A DNA stretch of 64,000 bases, taken from assembly GCA_046074525.1 (NCBI GenBank), contig JBJTOK010000045.1:9295-73294 (forward strand). Reading direction: 5' to 3'. Position 1 is the first letter of the stretch. Every line of letters begins with the position of its first letter. The stretch is from JAHEZL01 sp046074525. Lineage in GTDB: Bacteria > Bacteroidota > Bacteroidia > Flavobacteriales_C > GCA-002722245. Below are positions 43,990 through 54,080 of the stretch, one piece after another. Below the pieces are notes generated by a model. It searched no databases. It was not told the DNA's origin and was given only the letters and a program-made list of their open reading frames with translations. The position numbers were made by a program, and so were the translations under genes.

Positions 43990-46575
43990 TTATTTATTCA
44001 CAATTATTTTCTCCACCGAATTATCTACGCGGAGGTAATACATTCCAGAAGGCAGTGTACTTAAATTAATATTCAATTGTGCCTGATGGAGCATTGAAGC
44101 CTCAAACACTTCTTGTCCTATAGAATTGAACAATAGAACCGAAGACTTTTCATTGATTCCCAAAAGCTTTTCTACAATCAGCATATCAGCAGCTGGATTC
44201 GGATACACGCGAAAAACAGTACTTGGTTTATTGGAGGTAATTCCAGTAGTAATTGAATTAAACTCCACTTCTGTAAAACTATTCCACATGTTTACCGAGT
44301 TGCCATGACCAACAATTCTAACTTTCCACGCTTCTACAGGCACTGCAAAATTGAAAGTCTCCAAGGCAAGCGATGTTCCTGAACTCACTTTTCCTTTCAA
44401 CGCTTCTGTCCAATTCAATCCATCTAAAGTATACAACACATCAAATGTTGAAGTACGCACATTACCACTGTAAAACGCTACGCTAACACCGGTAAGCAAC
44501 AAGGTATCATTTAAACAAAACTCAATATACTGTCCATCGCCATTGGCCGACCAACGCGTAATTAAATCTTTGTCCAACACATTGGTGGCCACATTGCCAT
44601 CATCGGCCGAAGCTTTTGCCTGAACGCAAGATGCAGCATCTATCACCTCAATAGTATCGGCAAGAGAAGTGGTGGTAGCTCCCTTGTTATCGGTGGCCAC
44701 TGCAGTAATGATGTAAGTACCAGGTGCTACATTTGGCCAACTGTACGAATAAGGAAAAGTGGCATCCGATTGCAACAACGAATTTCCATTATAAAACTCC
44801 ACTTTGCTCACCGATCCATCACTATCCGTTGCGGTGGCAGTAATATTAATGGTAGCAGGCGATGCAAACACTGAGTGATTCGCAGGAGCTGTGATTATAC
44901 AAGTGGGAGCAACATTTGAACCTGTTGTTCTTTTTGCCAATTGATCCAGGTACAAAGATTGTGGAACCAATGTTGCGCCATCACCAACTCCTTCTGTGAT
45001 ATCAACCGGATTAGTAATAGATGCTGTACCTGTTGAATTTTCTTTGGTATATACCGACGAAGCGGTGCCCGAAGTACCAATGGCATAACCATACCTACCT
45101 TGCTGTGTCCACACACACAAAGGTTTGGTGCCACCCGAAGAAATATTCCAAAATGCCGTATGCGTACTTGTTACCCCGTGCATAGGATTTCCTCCATAGG
45201 GACGATAATAGGCGTAAAAAGCACTACCCTCTGTATAGCAATTATCAATTAAGTTGGATTGACTAAAATGCATGTGGTGATCACTTCCATATCCGGAAGT
45301 TGTCATACTGCCTGTATTTCCACATTGAAATCCACTGGTAATATCTTTACATTTAAGATACACATTACCTGAGCACCACATACTGGAAAAAACAAAGCCA
45401 TGACGAACATTACTCGAGGTAGAATTACTAATTAAAACTTCATTGGCCGAAACCCTAAAAGCATAACCATTTCCGCCACCACCGCCATATTGCGCATAAC
45501 GCATAGTACAATTATCGGCCGTTACATTTTTACAGTACTGAAATAATAATCCATTCGATAACATCTGGCTTTTTGTGGTATTTGATACAGGCTGATAAGT
45601 TGACACATTTTTCATCCATCCATTGATAACCGCATTATAGTTGATAACATAGGAAGCGTGACTATTATAGCCAGCTGTACCCGCAGTATTATAATCGTCT
45701 TCACCAAAACCGCTTGTTGCCGGATTTTGAACATTGCCAATAGAAAAATCACTCAAACCAACTTCACTAATCATTCCACTTAATTTAAAAGCGCAAGCAC
45801 CATCGCGAGTCTTTAACGCATAACGAATTGGAACATCCAGAGTAATAGTTTTTTTTACCGCATCAATGGCTGTAATATAACGGCAATACATTAAACCTCT
45901 AAGGTTGTTTCCATAACCCAACCAATTCGCCATTTTATGTTCATTGATCCAATCATCACCAACCACATTGCGCACTATAATTAAATCACCCACAGCAAAC
46001 AAAGAAGTATTATCTACCGAAATTACATTTACCGGCTTCATTACATCGGCAGTAAGCATAGCTTTAGTAGAAGGAAGGTTGGTCCAAGATGCCGATCCCG
46101 TTACTTTAATAATACTTTTATTATTCATTTCATAGGAGGTATTCAAAATATAGGTTTTACCCACTCCATCGCCTTTTAAATAGGTATTACTTTTTGAAAT
46201 GCGCAAAGCCTGGCTCCCCGCTCCTGGGTTTATTTTGTAGGTACCTGCCGGTAAATACACTACCCCACCCTCATTGTTTTGGGCCGCATCAATAGCACTT
46301 TGTATGGCAGAAGTAGCGTCATTCGTTCCTGTTTTATCGGCGTTGTATGGTGCTTTTGTAACATCGTATACGGTTAACGAAGGAATAGTTAAAGCCTTCT
46401 CCCCATATTGATACCCAGCATATGAATAATCCTGTAAAAATGCATCGGTGTAAAAATTGGAATCCACCGGAGGTTTCCAGTTTTCGGGATAATACTTACT
46501 CCTCCAAGGCGTTTGGGCTTGAACAGAAATTTGAAATAACAATAATGCAACAGCAAAATGTAAAAATTTTGACAT
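43990..46575 (-). CDS. Pectate-lyase superfamily protein, tandem paralog (861 aa)
   Basis: It has the same architecture as its downstream neighbour: signal peptide (to about 20), WRSKYYPENWKPPVDSNFYTD, a Pectate_lyase_3-like beta-helix (NDATSAIQSAIDAA, GGVVYLPAGTY), an Ig-like domain (IITAPANHSVFASP), a discoidin-like region and a type A sorting domain ending MYYLRVDNSVEKIIVNK. The beta-helix halves differ at many positions, but the Ig and discoidin modules are almost identical, also in DNA. This suggests recent gene conversion. It is the first gene of a three-gene operon and carries the ECF-type promoter. Confidence 0.8.
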   Translation of the reverse strand: MSKFLHFAVALLLFQISVQAQTPWRSKYYPENWKPPVDSNFYTDAFLQDYSYAGYQYGEKALTIPSLTVYDVTKAPYNADKTGTNDATSAIQSAIDAAQNNEGGVVYLPAGTYKINPGAGSQALRISKSNTYLKGDGVGKTYILNTSYEMNNKSIIKVTGSASWTNLPSTKAMLTADVMKPVNVISVDNTSLFAVGDLIIVRNVVGDDWINEHKMANWLGYGNNLRGLMYCRYITAIDAVKKTITLDVPIRYALKTRDGACAFKLSGMISEVGLSDFSIGNVQNPATSGFGEDDYNTAGTAGYNSHASYVINYNAVINGWMKNVSTYQPVSNTTKSQMLSNGLLFQYCKNVTADNCTMRYAQYGGGGGNGYAFRVSANEVLISNSTSSNVRHGFVFSSMWCSGNVYLKCKDITSGFQCGNTGSMTTSGYGSDHHMHFSQSNLIDNCYTEGSAFYAYYRPYGGNPMHGVTSTHTAFWNISSGGTKPLCVWTQQGRYGYAIGTSGTASSVYTKENSTGTASITNPVDITEGVGDGATLVPQSLYLDQLAKRTTGSNVAPTCIITAPANHSVFASPATINITATATDSDGSVSKVEFYNGNSLLQSDATFPYSYSWPNVAPGTYIITAVATDNKGATTTSLADTIEVIDAASCVQAKASADDGNVATNVLDKDLITRWSANGDGQYIEFCLNDTLLLTGVSVAFYSGNVRTSTFDVLYTLDGLNWTEALKGKVSSGTSLALETFNFAVPVEAWKVRIVGHGNSVNMWNSFTEVEFNSITTGITSNKPSTVFRVYPNPAADMLIVEKLLGINEKSSVLLFNSIGQEVFEASMLHQAQLNINLSTLPSGMYYLRVDNSVEKIIVNK

Positions 46576-46596
46576 AAAAATATCAGTTTAAATTAT

Positions 46597-46650
46597 CCCC
46601 CTTTGAGTCCCTTAGCTAAGAATACCGTTTCAAAATAATTAAAGGTTGGG
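46597..46650 (-). promoter_or_regulatory. ECF-type promoter and leader element of the pectate-lyase-like operon
   Basis: CCCAACC (minus strand, 46644-46650), 16-nt spacer, CGGTATTC (46620-46627). The leader continues with a perfect palindrome CTTAGCTAAG (46611-46620) and a GGGACT-AAAGGGGG box (46597-46610). The spacer length and both boxes equal those before the heparinase-like gene. Confidence 0.72.
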
Positions 46651-46676
46651 TAGCGGGGAAAAATTATCTAAACCAT

Positions 46677-49004
46677 CTAGTGCTGCACTACAATCTGGCT
46701 CGAAACACTGTCTCCTTTAGGACTTACCAACCTAACATAGTAAATTCCACTACTATAGTTTTGAGTAGGCAACTGAAACTGATTATCACCTTTAAAGGTG
46801 GCAATCATGGCCGAATACACTTCATTTCCTTGCGCATCATTTATAAATAAGTAGTGTGCACCCGACTCACATGACTGAAAATTTACCGTCATGTGATTGG
46901 AGGTTGGATTAGGGAAGAGCGAATTTATTTTAAAACCCATCACATTGTTATCAATAGCCACAGTATTAAAGGTTTCATGAGAGCCATCATAGTCATATTG
47001 CTTTAACTGATAATAACTAATACCGTTCGTTTGCTCATAATCCACAAAAAGATAACTTACAAAATTATTGCTATTTCCTGCTGCCTTTACCTTAGCGATA
47101 GGCTCGTAATTTATACCGTCTGATGACCTCATCACCTCAAAATAATCACTATTGATTTCAGTCGCTGTGATCCAATACAACTCATTAAAATTCTCCCCTT
47201 TTTTTCCTGTAAAAGAAACCAGCTTTACCGGCAAGGTTGAAGTAGGAACGATCTCTCCGTCATTTAGTTGGCAAGCCGTGTAAGGCAATCCACTGATGGG
47301 ATGCGTAAAAAATACCTGATTTAATTTAGCAGCAGACAATTCTGCGCTTGAACCTGTATATACTTTGCCAGAAGTCCCTGAGCTGCAATCCCAGTTTCCC
47401 TGCCAACCTGTAATTTGCAATAATGTACCACCAGTCCAGGCGGTACCATTGCTTGCGGCAAAATTTAGCGAATGGCTTCCGGTGCCCAAGGCTATAGTGC
47501 TATTGGCATTTAGCGTTAAAGTACCCACCGTTTCATTGTAACCGGCTCCTGAACCTGTTGATAAAGTACCCCCATTGGCAATTATATCACTTGAATTAGA
47601 AATCACTCCGGCAGCACCCAATTGAAGCGTTCCCGCCGTAATAGTAGTAGTTCCTATATAGGTGTTGGCGGTGGAAAATATTTGAGTACCCGAGCCTGCT
47701 TTCACAAAGCTTAACGTATGCGTTCCATCGTCGGTTATTATAGCATTATCCAAAGTCCATGAACCCGAACTATTGCTGGTCAATACAACAGAAGATGTCC
47801 CAGTATTGGTAATTTGCCTGGTCAATGTACCCGTAAAAGATTGTATCCCTGCAACAGTCTGACTGTATCCGTTTAAATCGACTGTTGCCGCATTTGCTCC
47901 TGATTGCCCCGTATTCAACTCAGTAGAAGCATAAAGCGCATTAGTAGCTCCCATTTTCAATGTTCCAACAGCACCGGTAATCGCCCCCCAGCTGTTGCCG
48001 GTAGAACTAATAGTCCAGGTGCCGGCATCTACCTTACTGACAATAGTTGAACCCAGGGTACAAACCGCACTCAACGTTCCTGTGCCTGTTCCACGCAATA
48101 GAAAACTAGAGCAGGATCCCCCTATCGTTCCGGCAACTGTAAAAGAAGTTCCATTGCCATAAATACCAGTTGTTCCGGTTCCCGCTATAGTAATCGTTCC
48201 ATTCCATGCGGAAGTGCCCGACGAATGACGCAAATAAGACCTTGTTGAAGCTCCACTATTGGAATTCAAAGTGAGTGTTTCTCCGGTAACAGTCACCCCG
48301 GAATTAATATACAAAAAGGTATAGGGATTTGCTCCGGCTGTTAATGTAGTGGCTCCGGCAGTGCTGCCTAATCCGGTGTTGTGACCTACAAACACATTAG
48401 ATTGCGCTCCTATAGTAACTGTTCCCGAATAAGTATTTGCGCCCGACAAAGTGAAATTTCCAGTACCCGATATAGTAACTCCTCCTGCACCACTGATTAC
48501 ACCGCTAAAAGTGGTGGTACCACCTGAAACAACTGAAATATCGTACCCCCCGTTGTCCATGGTTCCCGAAATATTCAAGGTTCCTCCCGAAGTACTTGTA
48601 ATGGTAGGTGCTGCAGTTGTAAAGGTGATATTAAGAGATATTATCATTGTATTACTGGCATTATTAGCAGTGATGGCAGTGGCACCACCACTTAATTGTA
48701 TTGCATTACCCGCTAAGGTATAAGCACTGGCACCAGAACCAAAAGTAATAGAGGCGAAACTTGTTCCTGCAGCAATATCATTAGATGTAGAAATATTAGA
48801 AGCGCCCGAAGGAAATACCAGATCAGACCCTGCAGGCGGCACGGCATTTAAATCCCAGTTGGCTGCAGTATTCCAGAGATTACTAGAACTACCATCCCAG
48901 GTATAGGTTGCAGCCTTAGTATTTATGGTACTGAATAAAAGAAAAAACAATATTGTAGGGGAAATATTTTTTACGGCAGTGCTATTCTGAAGAAAACCAG
49001 TCAT
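46677..49004 (-). CDS. Autotransporter-repeat (PATR) surface protein with T9SS type A tail
   Basis: The start is set at the ATG at 49004 (MTGFLQNSTAVKNISPTILFFLLF). The frame is open further upstream to 49103, but that would place the start one base from the CCCAACC promoter box at 49104 and upstream of its -10. The mature protein begins ATYTWDGSSSNLWNTAANWD and has autotransporter-associated beta-strand repeats such as GNFTLSGANTYSGTVTI and ANTYIGTTTITAGTLQLGAAG. An Fn3-like domain (STLPVKLVSFTGKKG) follows, then a type A sorting domain (LFPNPTSNHMTVNF, SGIYYVRLVSPKGD). It forms a long beta-solenoid stalk. No catalytic residues are evident. Confidence 0.8.
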   Translation of the reverse strand: MTGFLQNSTAVKNISPTILFFLLFSTINTKAATYTWDGSSSNLWNTAANWDLNAVPPAGSDLVFPSGASNISTSNDIAAGTSFASITFGSGASAYTLAGNAIQLSGGATAITANNASNTMIISLNITFTTAAPTITSTSGGTLNISGTMDNGGYDISVVSGGTTTFSGVISGAGGVTISGTGNFTLSGANTYSGTVTIGAQSNVFVGHNTGLGSTAGATTLTAGANPYTFLYINSGVTVTGETLTLNSNSGASTRSYLRHSSGTSAWNGTITIAGTGTTGIYGNGTSFTVAGTIGGSCSSFLLRGTGTGTLSAVCTLGSTIVSKVDAGTWTISSTGNSWGAITGAVGTLKMGATNALYASTELNTGQSGANAATVDLNGYSQTVAGIQSFTGTLTRQITNTGTSSVVLTSNSSGSWTLDNAIITDDGTHTLSFVKAGSGTQIFSTANTYIGTTTITAGTLQLGAAGVISNSSDIIANGGTLSTGSGAGYNETVGTLTLNANSTIALGTGSHSLNFAASNGTAWTGGTLLQITGWQGNWDCSSGTSGKVYTGSSAELSAAKLNQVFFTHPISGLPYTACQLNDGEIVPTSTLPVKLVSFTGKKGENFNELYWITATEINSDYFEVMRSSDGINYEPIAKVKAAGNSNNFVSYLFVDYEQTNGISYYQLKQYDYDGSHETFNTVAIDNNVMGFKINSLFPNPTSNHMTVNFQSCESGAHYLFINDAQGNEVYSAMIATFKGDNQFQLPTQNYSSGIYYVRLVSPKGDSVSSQIVVQH

Positions 49005-49079
49005 AAACTCAAAAATGAAAAGTTCGTACGACATCAATCCAACATAGTTACTCAAAAGCAAAAAGAAGAGATTCTGAAA

Positions 49080-49110
49080 CAAATACGTTTGCCGGTAATA
49101 CAAGGTTGGG
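49080..49110 (-). promoter_or_regulatory. ECF-type promoter of the autotransporter-repeat gene
   Basis: CCCAACC (49104-49110 on the minus strand), 16-nt spacer, CGTATTTG (49080-49087). The implied leader is about 70 nt and lacks the G-rich box seen in the other three. Its position is the main reason to start the gene at 49004. Confidence 0.65.
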
Positions 49111-49178
49111 TAGAACCATTTTTATGGACCTTTATAGAACTACTGTTATAATAAGCCAAAGGCTCTGAGGGTAGAAAA

Positions 49179-49259
49179 ACCGCTTAGGCAAAAGAAAATG
49201 CAGCCTAAACGGAGCGGCGTAAAGAATAATTCAAGGCACAACTAAGCGGAGCGGCGTGA
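49179..49259. repeat. Hairpin and direct repeats in the 49111-49340 spacer
   Basis: CCGCTTAGGC (49179-49188) and GCCTAAACGG (49203-49212) form a 10-bp stem with one mismatch. CTAAACGGAGCGGCGTAA (49205-49222) is repeated with two changes at 49242-49259. The spacer otherwise holds no gene. It lies between the end of the glycine-rich type B gene and the next promoter, so it may serve as a transcription end signal. Confidence 0.55.
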
Positions 49260-49340
49260 CTTATCCCAAAAAATCGGGTCGAACTAAAATAGAGTTTCTC
49301 AGCAGACCTAATTAATCTCACAATCAAGTAAGAATTAATC

Positions 49341-52300
49341 TTACCTCAACAACGCAACACGCCCCACCTCCAATCGCTTTACCACTATCCCATCTTCTTG
49401 CTCTATAGCATAATTGACTTTCCAAACATACACATCCTCCTGCACCAATCCTCCCTGATACCGCCCATCCCATCCCCTCTCCGGATCGACAGTTTCAAAA
49501 AGCTTCTTGCCCCAGCGGTCGAAAATCATTAACTGATACGACTGCAAGGCAAAATTAGGCGTATGAAACACATCGTTGATTCCATCGCTATTCGGTGTGA
49601 AAGCCGTTGGAAAAAAGATATTGGCATCGCAATAGTTCTCCACTTTCACTTCTTTAGTGTACACACAACTTACTGCTGGCAATTGTATTTCCAACAAATA
49701 AATTCCTTCCTCTTTTACCTTAATTACAGCCGTGGTATCCCCAGTACTCCACCAATAACGATAGCCAGTTTTTTGCTCGGCCATCATTACAACTTCACCT
49801 TTTGCATCTAAAAAACATAAGATAGTATCATTCGCCGGATACACTTTGGGATAGGGTAAAAAAACAACATTTACAGTATCCATTGCCGTACAGGCAATTT
49901 CGTTACTGATCATAAGTGTATATGCACCATCGGTATTGACTGTGATTTCGGGGGTGATTGCACCATTGGACCATAGGTACTGATCGGTGGTGATGGACGT
50001 CCCGATAGTCACTTTCTCTCCTGTGCAGGCAACAATATCATCCCCAAGCGTAAATCCAGTGAACGACAAAACATTTACCTGTACATTATCTGTTGCTTTA
50101 CATCCAACGGAATTAGTCACTTCCACCCAATGCCCACCCGTTTCTTTCACCAATAAAGATGAAGCTTCCTTTGCTCCATTCCAAACAATTTCAGAATAGG
50201 CATTGGACACTTTTAACAGCACTGAATCTCCATCGCAAATGTTACGATCGGGGCCCAGATCAATTTCAAAAGGAGGATCGATAAACACATAACCAGAAGC
50301 AGTATCAGCACACAAAGTCGTTTTATTAGTGACTTTAGCAAGATACTTTCCTTCAGCGCTGAATGTCTTTTTCAGTCCCGTTCCTCCACCCTGCCATTGC
50401 ACAATCCAATTCGAGGCATTGTTCAAAGGATCATTGATCACCACCTCCAACTCACCTTCCCCTCCGGCACAAATCGTATCACTTGAAATTTTGAAAGAAG
50501 GCAAAGGCAGCATCGTTACTTTTATGGAATCAATGCCAGAACACAAGCCCGAAGAAACCGATACTTTGTAAACGCCAGGGGCTGACACACCAATGGTCTT
50601 TGTATTTGCACCTGTACTCCACGAATAGGAACTCCAGTAACCAGCGTCTAACACAACCAGATTTCCCTCACACACGCTGATATCGGCACCAAGATCAAAA
50701 GGATTTGGGGAAAGAAACACATTCACCGAATCGGAAGCACTGCAGGCCGATGCATTCAGCGACACCCAGTATTTACCTGCATTTTTTACTGCAATTTTCC
50801 GGGTACGCTCTCCGGTATTCCAGATGTAGGAATTTGCATTACCTGCATCCAACTCCACCGATTTTCCTGCACAAAGGTATACTGCATTCCCTAAATCAAA
50901 CACAGGTGCTGTTTCCACTTTCGCACACACTGTATCCCTGTAATTGTTCGGACAATATTGCACATAGTAACATTGCGAAACACTCGCTTTAAAAGAGTAA
51001 GTCCCTCCGGTATGTATCGGTACTCCGCCAGCCGGAGCTGTGTACCATTCAACAAGGGAAACTATTCCTCCTACCGGGTTCGCGCTAAGCGTCGCTGTTT
51101 GCCCGGCACACAAAGTATCGTGCTTCACCTCCACTTTTACCGGTTGATAAACTGGCGATGTTATAACACCCGAAAAACCAGATCCTCCACGGGTAGCGCC
51201 ATTGTGCACAAAATTCACCATCGACTGCGAAGTGGTAATTCCGTTATCTCCGCCAAGCACCGAGACGGCGGCCACACTATTCGTGGTAACAACATATCCG
51301 CCGCCGCCGCCGCCACCTGGTCCTTCAGCTTCGTATTTTTGTTTGGTTGTCAGGTTTCCAATGAGCTGGCTACCTCCTCTTCCTCCATTGGCCTGCAGGC
51401 TGATTCCGGAGATTGTTCCTGCAGCATTAATAACAATGGAACCGCCGCCGCCACCACCACCACCGGCATCATTCAAAGTACCGGCGGGATTGGTATCACC
51501 ACCTTTTCCACCATCAGCAATGATGCTTCCGCTGCCACTCACATTTCCTTTCACTACCAAAACTACAATACCACCACCTGTACCGCCAGCAGTGTCAACC
51601 GCGTGGTTGTTGGCATCGCCTGCACCGCCGCCACCACCAAAAAAAATGAGAGAACTCAGCGGATCTGACTGCAAAGGCCGACCGCCAAAACCACCATTAT
51701 TCCGGCGCAAATCTCCTTGCCAAAGAGAATCTTCGGGCGCAACCACTGTCGGATCTTTTTGCACTTTGGAATAGGAATAGCCTCCTCTTCCTCCTCCCGA
51801 TGAATGCTGTAACCAGAAATTATTTCCCTCAAGGTTCCAGGCATGTATCCAATGAAAGTTACCGTGACTGGGATTTCCGTAGCCCGTCCACCCGGCAATA
51901 TCTCCACCGTTGGCACCACCACCACCACCCGAGTTGTGCGAATTACCGCCACCACCGCCATTGGCAATAGCACCACGACCGTAACGTCCGCCCAGCAAAT
52001 CATAATCGTTTTGATAACCGGCAATACTTTCTCCTTTCTCGGCACTTGCATTGGAATCGGGGCTCACCACCTGCTGCTTATCAAATATATCGGTGACTTT
52101 ATAGGTCCCGTTGTCATAGCCCCCGCCGCGGAATCCTTTTTCACTTACATCAATTTTTCCGTTGATTTTCAAATTACCTGAAACTTCCAGTACCACCACT
52201 CCACCCTGATTTCCATTCCATGCATCGGCACTCAGCAGTCCGTTACTGTTAATGGTAAGTGACTGGTAACGCGGTACACGTACTACCATGGTTTTTCCGG

Positions 52301-52700
52301 CAGCACTGTAATCGTTTTTCAAGGCGCAATCAATGGTTACAATATTTCCACTTACCGACCGCACCTGCACAAACTCATTAATTCCCGCGCCATTGTATGA
52401 CAAAACTGAACCATAAGAAGAATCTTTGGCAACAGAGACCAATGCCCCCTGCGCCTGCAAAACAAAGAGCAAATCACCAGGAGATAAATTGGAAGAGAAA
52501 CGACTATTGGAATTCAGCTGGGCGTTGTTCAGCTTTAAGGATGTGGTTCCCTTTTTTGCATCGGCAATAAGATAGGCATATTCGTTCACTATCTTCGATG
52601 AGGAAATAGTGGCTGCCCCCTGCCTGGCTTCCTGGGCATACCCCTTGACCAACAGCAGAAAAAAACACAGCCATAATATCCTTCCCGGCCAAAGCATCAC
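49341..52700 (-). CDS. Glycine-rich surface protein with T9SS type B tail (1119 aa)
   Basis: A signal peptide (to about 22, ending YAQ) is followed by a beta-rich N-terminal region. A strongly glycine-rich part lies at about 235-510, with many GGGGG runs (NGGGGGNSHNSGGGGGANGG). A chain of Ig-like repeats follows, with a pattern such as FDLGADISVCEGNLVVLDAG and YSWSTGANTKTI. The final domain is type B sorting (FPTAFTPNSDGINDVFHTP, IFDRWGKKLFE, GRVALLR). It is probably displayed at the cell surface. It follows the sigma factor and membrane-barrel genes by 63 nt without an ECF-type promoter of its own, so it may be co-transcribed with them. Confidence 0.8.
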   Translation of the reverse strand: MMLWPGRILWLCFFLLLVKGYAQEARQGAATISSSKIVNEYAYLIADAKKGTTSLKLNNAQLNSNSRFSSNLSPGDLLFVLQAQGALVSVAKDSSYGSVLSYNGAGINEFVQVRSVSGNIVTIDCALKNDYSAAGKTMVVRVPRYQSLTINSNGLLSADAWNGNQGGVVVLEVSGNLKINGKIDVSEKGFRGGGYDNGTYKVTDIFDKQQVVSPDSNASAEKGESIAGYQNDYDLLGGRYGRGAIANGGGGGNSHNSGGGGGANGGDIAGWTGYGNPSHGNFHWIHAWNLEGNNFWLQHSSGGGRGGYSYSKVQKDPTVVAPEDSLWQGDLRRNNGGFGGRPLQSDPLSSLIFFGGGGGAGDANNHAVDTAGGTGGGIVVLVVKGNVSGSGSIIADGGKGGDTNPAGTLNDAGGGGGGGGSIVINAAGTISGISLQANGGRGGSQLIGNLTTKQKYEAEGPGGGGGGGYVVTTNSVAAVSVLGGDNGITTSQSMVNFVHNGATRGGSGFSGVITSPVYQPVKVEVKHDTLCAGQTATLSANPVGGIVSLVEWYTAPAGGVPIHTGGTYSFKASVSQCYYVQYCPNNYRDTVCAKVETAPVFDLGNAVYLCAGKSVELDAGNANSYIWNTGERTRKIAVKNAGKYWVSLNASACSASDSVNVFLSPNPFDLGADISVCEGNLVVLDAGYWSSYSWSTGANTKTIGVSAPGVYKVSVSSGLCSGIDSIKVTMLPLPSFKISSDTICAGGEGELEVVINDPLNNASNWIVQWQGGGTGLKKTFSAEGKYLAKVTNKTTLCADTASGYVFIDPPFEIDLGPDRNICDGDSVLLKVSNAYSEIVWNGAKEASSLLVKETGGHWVEVTNSVGCKATDNVQVNVLSFTGFTLGDDIVACTGEKVTIGTSITTDQYLWSNGAITPEITVNTDGAYTLMISNEIACTAMDTVNVVFLPYPKVYPANDTILCFLDAKGEVVMMAEQKTGYRYWWSTGDTTAVIKVKEEGIYLLEIQLPAVSCVYTKEVKVENYCDANIFFPTAFTPNSDGINDVFHTPNFALQSYQLMIFDRWGKKLFETVDPERGWDGRYQGGLVQEDVYVWKVNYAIEQEDGIVVKRLEVGRVALLR

Positions 52701-52763
52701 TTACACATATGATATTTCATGAGTATCTACTTTTCTTTTTAAGGTCTCATAGTATATTCAATT

Positions 52764-54080
52764 TCAGTTGGTTTTTCCTTTTTGGAAAATTGAATATTTC
52801 AAACTTGCATTTAAAGTATAAAGAGAACTGTTTTTGCTAACCTGTACAACAGCGTCATCACTGAGATCTTTCAGGAAAACCTGTCCCGACAATCCTAAGG
52901 AAATTTTAGGCGACAGTTGATAATCCACTTCTATAAAAGGCCCGAAATTGAATTGGTTGATGCCCCTGAAATCCTGTTTTTTCACTTTTGCACCCTGAGT
53001 TTTATCCACCAGCACCTCGGTGTATAAAACAAAAGTATTGATACCGTACTTCGATGTATCGGATGTTTGCTGGTACTGATTGACCAGCAAATAATCTACT
53101 GTTGCCCCAACACTGAAATTAAATTTAGCCGCCGAATAGCGATAGTACAATGGCAGCGACAAGCCGATGGTAAAATTGTTTTGATTGTGCGTCACCACAC
53201 GCGCTTCCATTTTATCGTAGCCGGAATTATTAGGATTGTCCATGCCTAGTTTCAAGGTATCGTAACCGCCCCAATTGTACAAACCGCTGTAAAACCTGCC
53301 CTGCAAGCCTACGCCAAGGGCATGCGGACCATTGATTTCTTTTTCAAAATGCACTCCTGCTTTAAAGGAAGGCGCAATGCCCGAAGTGTATTCCCCTTCT
53401 CCAATACTGTTGTTAGCACCAACACCAAGGTAAAGTATCCATTGCCGGGACGATGCTGCTTTCACTGAATCGTCAGGCACTTTGGCTACAGTGCAGGCGG
53501 CGGCGGTATCGCTATTATTTTGCAAAGCCATGGATGAATCGGCAGCAACAACCGGATTTTCGTTGATGGTCAAAACACTATCCTGCTTCACGAAAGAAGA
53601 GCTGGTGATAGTTTCGGCAGAATTAGCAGGTAACACTTTTTCCTCCTCCTTTTGCGGAATGATATATTGTGTTGCAGACTCTTCAATAACTTTTACCGGA
53701 TTGGTTTTCTTCACTATTTTTTCCGGAGTTTTTTGGCTGCGCTGTTCCAACTGCGCAACTTCTTTTTGTGGAGCAGTTTCCGGATTTTGTTGTGCCACTT
53801 TTTCAATAGCAGGTTGATCTACAGACCTTACATCTTTTTGAAATCCTGTTGATTGAACCAGGTCCTTAACAGAAACTTCCTGAACAGCGCTAACTGTTTT
53901 CCCCTTTGCAGCATCACCCTGCAGGAAATAAAAAACACCGCCGGCCACCAGCAACAAAGCACCAAAAGTCCAAAGCCAGAAAAACAGAAAACGCTTACGC
54001 GATTTCCTTTTCAGCAAGATCTCTTCCATCTCCTTCCGGTATTCCGGCTTGTATTCAAAAGTTGGCCCACCGCTATTCAT
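52764..54080 (-). CDS. Inner-membrane-anchored protein with C-terminal outer-membrane beta-barrel, possible anti-sigma partner
   Basis: This 438-residue protein starts with a short charged cytoplasmic segment (PEYRKEMEEILLKRKSRKR) and a single membrane helix at about 33-54 (FFWLWTFGALLLVAGGVFYFL). A long proline-, glutamate- and lysine-rich linker (~60-200) follows. The C-terminal part (~210-435, WILYLGVGANNSIGEGEY through SSLYTLNASLKYSIFQK) looks like an eight-stranded outer-membrane barrel. One chain could thus span both membranes. Its gene overlaps the ECF sigma gene by 8 nt, and sigma genes are usually followed by their anti-sigma gene, so a signalling role is inferred. Confidence 0.6.
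   Translation of the reverse strand: MNSGGPTFEYKPEYRKEMEEILLKRKSRKRFLFFWLWTFGALLLVAGGVFYFLQGDAAKGKTVSAVQEVSVKDLVQSTGFQKDVRSVDQPAIEKVAQQNPETAPQKEVAQLEQRSQKTPEKIVKKTNPVKVIEESATQYIIPQKEEEKVLPANSAETITSSSFVKQDSVLTINENPVVAADSSMALQNNSDTAAACTVAKVPDDSVKAASSRQWILYLGVGANNSIGEGEYTSGIAPSFKAGVHFEKEINGPHALGVGLQGRFYSGLYNWGGYDTLKLGMDNPNNSGYDKMEARVVTHNQNNFTIGLSLPLYYRYSAAKFNFSVGATVDYLLVNQYQQTSDTSKYGINTFVLYTEVLVDKTQGAKVKKQDFRGINQFNFGPFIEVDYQLSPKISLGLSGQVFLKDLSDDAVVQVSKNSSLYTLNASLKYSIFQKGKTN

Noticed and set aside
49005..49103. 33-codon N-terminal extension of the autotransporter-repeat protein
   Set aside because: It would place translation start next to the -35 box and upstream of the -10 of the promoter; the downstream ATG leads straight into a signal peptide.
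50958..51774. Two long plus-strand frames (236 and 190 codons) opposite the glycine-rich protein
   Set aside because: They are antisense to GGN-rich codons, which yield proline/threonine-rich frames without stops; the minus-strand protein has clear domains.
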